From Paenibacillus sp. PCH8 (lineage in GTDB: Bacteria; Bacillota; Bacilli; Paenibacillales; Paenibacillaceae), in assembly GCF_002968835.1 (NCBI RefSeq), contig NZ_PKQK01000001.1, positions 1,984,001 through 2,048,000 of the forward strand: a stretch of 64,000 nucleotides of DNA, given 5' to 3'. Shown here piece after piece: positions 63,495 to 64,000 of this stretch (position 1 is its first letter; every line of letters begins with the position of its first letter). A program made the position numbers and the translations under genes. The notes beneath the pieces are model-generated. The model was given only the letters and a program-made list of their open reading frames with translations, searched no databases and had not been told where the DNA came from.

Positions 63495-64000
63495 TTGGCG
63501 AGCGACAACATTGTCATCAAAGGCGCACGAGCGCATAACCTGAAAAATATTGATATTACCATCCCGCGTGACCGCTTTGTCGTATTGACCGGTCTGAGTG
63601 GCTCAGGTAAGTCCTCGCTGGCTTTTGACACCATCTATGCCGAAGGACAGCGACGTTATGTAGAATCATTGTCAGCCTATGCACGGCAGTTTCTGGGACA
63701 GATGGAGAAACCGGATGTTGATTCCATCGAAGGATTGTCCCCTGCCATTTCAATAGATCAGAAAACAACAAGCCGTAACCCACGTTCCACAGTCGGAACC
63801 GTAACCGAAATCTATGATTACTTGCGTCTATTATTTGCACGTGTGGGTCATCCGCATTGTCCAGACCATGGCGTAGAGATCAGTTCCCAGACCGTTGAAC
63901 AGATGGTTGACCGGATTATGCAATACCCGGAGCGTACCCGACTCCAGATTTTGGCGCCCATTATCTCGGGCCGAAAGGGCGAGCATAAGAGTGTATTTGC
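63495..64000 (+). CDS. uvrA: Excinuclease ABC subunit A (5' part, runs off the window)
   Basis: The first 168 codons of UvrA. TTG 63495 begins [20 protein letters not shown], followed by Walker [35 protein letters not shown] and [45 protein letters not shown], all characteristic. UvrA dimers scan DNA for helix distortion and load UvrB. GAGG at 63481-63484 supports the TTG start. It follows uvrB on the same strand and probably shares its promoter, although about 500 bp of palindromic sequence and a hairpin separate them. Confidence 0.95.
   Translation, partial: MASDNIVIKGARAHNLKNIDITIPRDRFVVLTGLSGSGKSSLAFDTIYAEGQRRYVESLSAYARQFLGQMEKPDVDSIEGLSPAISIDQKTTSRNPRSTVGTVTEIYDYLRLLFARVGHPHCPDHGVEISSQTVEQMVDRIMQYPERTRLQILAPIISGRKGEHKSVF

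Overview
This window reads as a Paenibacillus-type chromosome segment (Firmicutes). The evidence is the gene content and order: flaG-fliD-fliS-fliT, a cold-shock gene, a long-form hpf, secA, prfB, a complete argCJBDFGH cluster, yhbDEF, ftsEX with an EnvC-like M23 gene, ctpB and a PDZ membrane protein, motAB, and uvrBA. Strong AGGAGG-type ribosome binding sites and GTG/TTG starts fit. No rRNA, tRNA or CRISPR array was seen.

Layout. (1) 1-17134: a visibly A+T-rich cell-surface or flagellin phosphoglycan island. It holds two cytidylyltransferase plus NAD-dependent epimerase pairs, two CDP-glycerol glycerophosphotransferase-like proteins (one fused to a probable beta-propeller), LicD, a methyltransferase fused to a kinase-like domain, three long HAD-like paralogues with different degrees of active-site decay, and a TagD-like cytidylyltransferase. 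(2) 17295-19945: the flagellar filament-cap operon, directly beside the island, which suggests flagellin modification. (3) 20130-26526: csp, hpf, secA and prfB, the last with its programmed frameshift. (4) 26651-29151: a YitT-type membrane protein and a convergent cardiolipin synthase. (5) 29352-38761: arginine biosynthesis from glutamate, complete in one co-directional cluster. (6) 38830-40561: an IS3-family element with target duplication, inserted in the loop of the terminator after argH. (7) 40725-45555: an esterase, yhbDEF (two bactofilin-like proteins) and a drug-efflux MFS gene. (8) 45782-53531: VanW/G5 protein, ftsEX, M23 hydrolase activator, CtpB and a MinJ-like protein, a cell-wall and division block with a WalR-type box. 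(9) 53610-59057: a two-component system divergent from a three-gene ABC exporter, like the LnrJK/LnrLMN arrangement. (10) 59208-64000: motAB (reverse strand), then uvrB and the start of uvrA.

The two observations most worth following are these. First, a family of about 140-150 bp structured intergenic repeats occurs in four co-oriented copies, upstream of secA, prfB, argB and argD. Paired arms change together between copies, which supports a conserved folded element. Second, four single-base frameshifts in three genes (a HAD-like gene, the MFS gene twice, the response regulator) all look like loss of one base from a G or C run. This points to systematic homopolymer under-calling rather than real gene decay. 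The flagellum-linked island, with its HAD pseudoenzymes and methyltransferase-kinase fusion, is the best candidate for an undescribed system.
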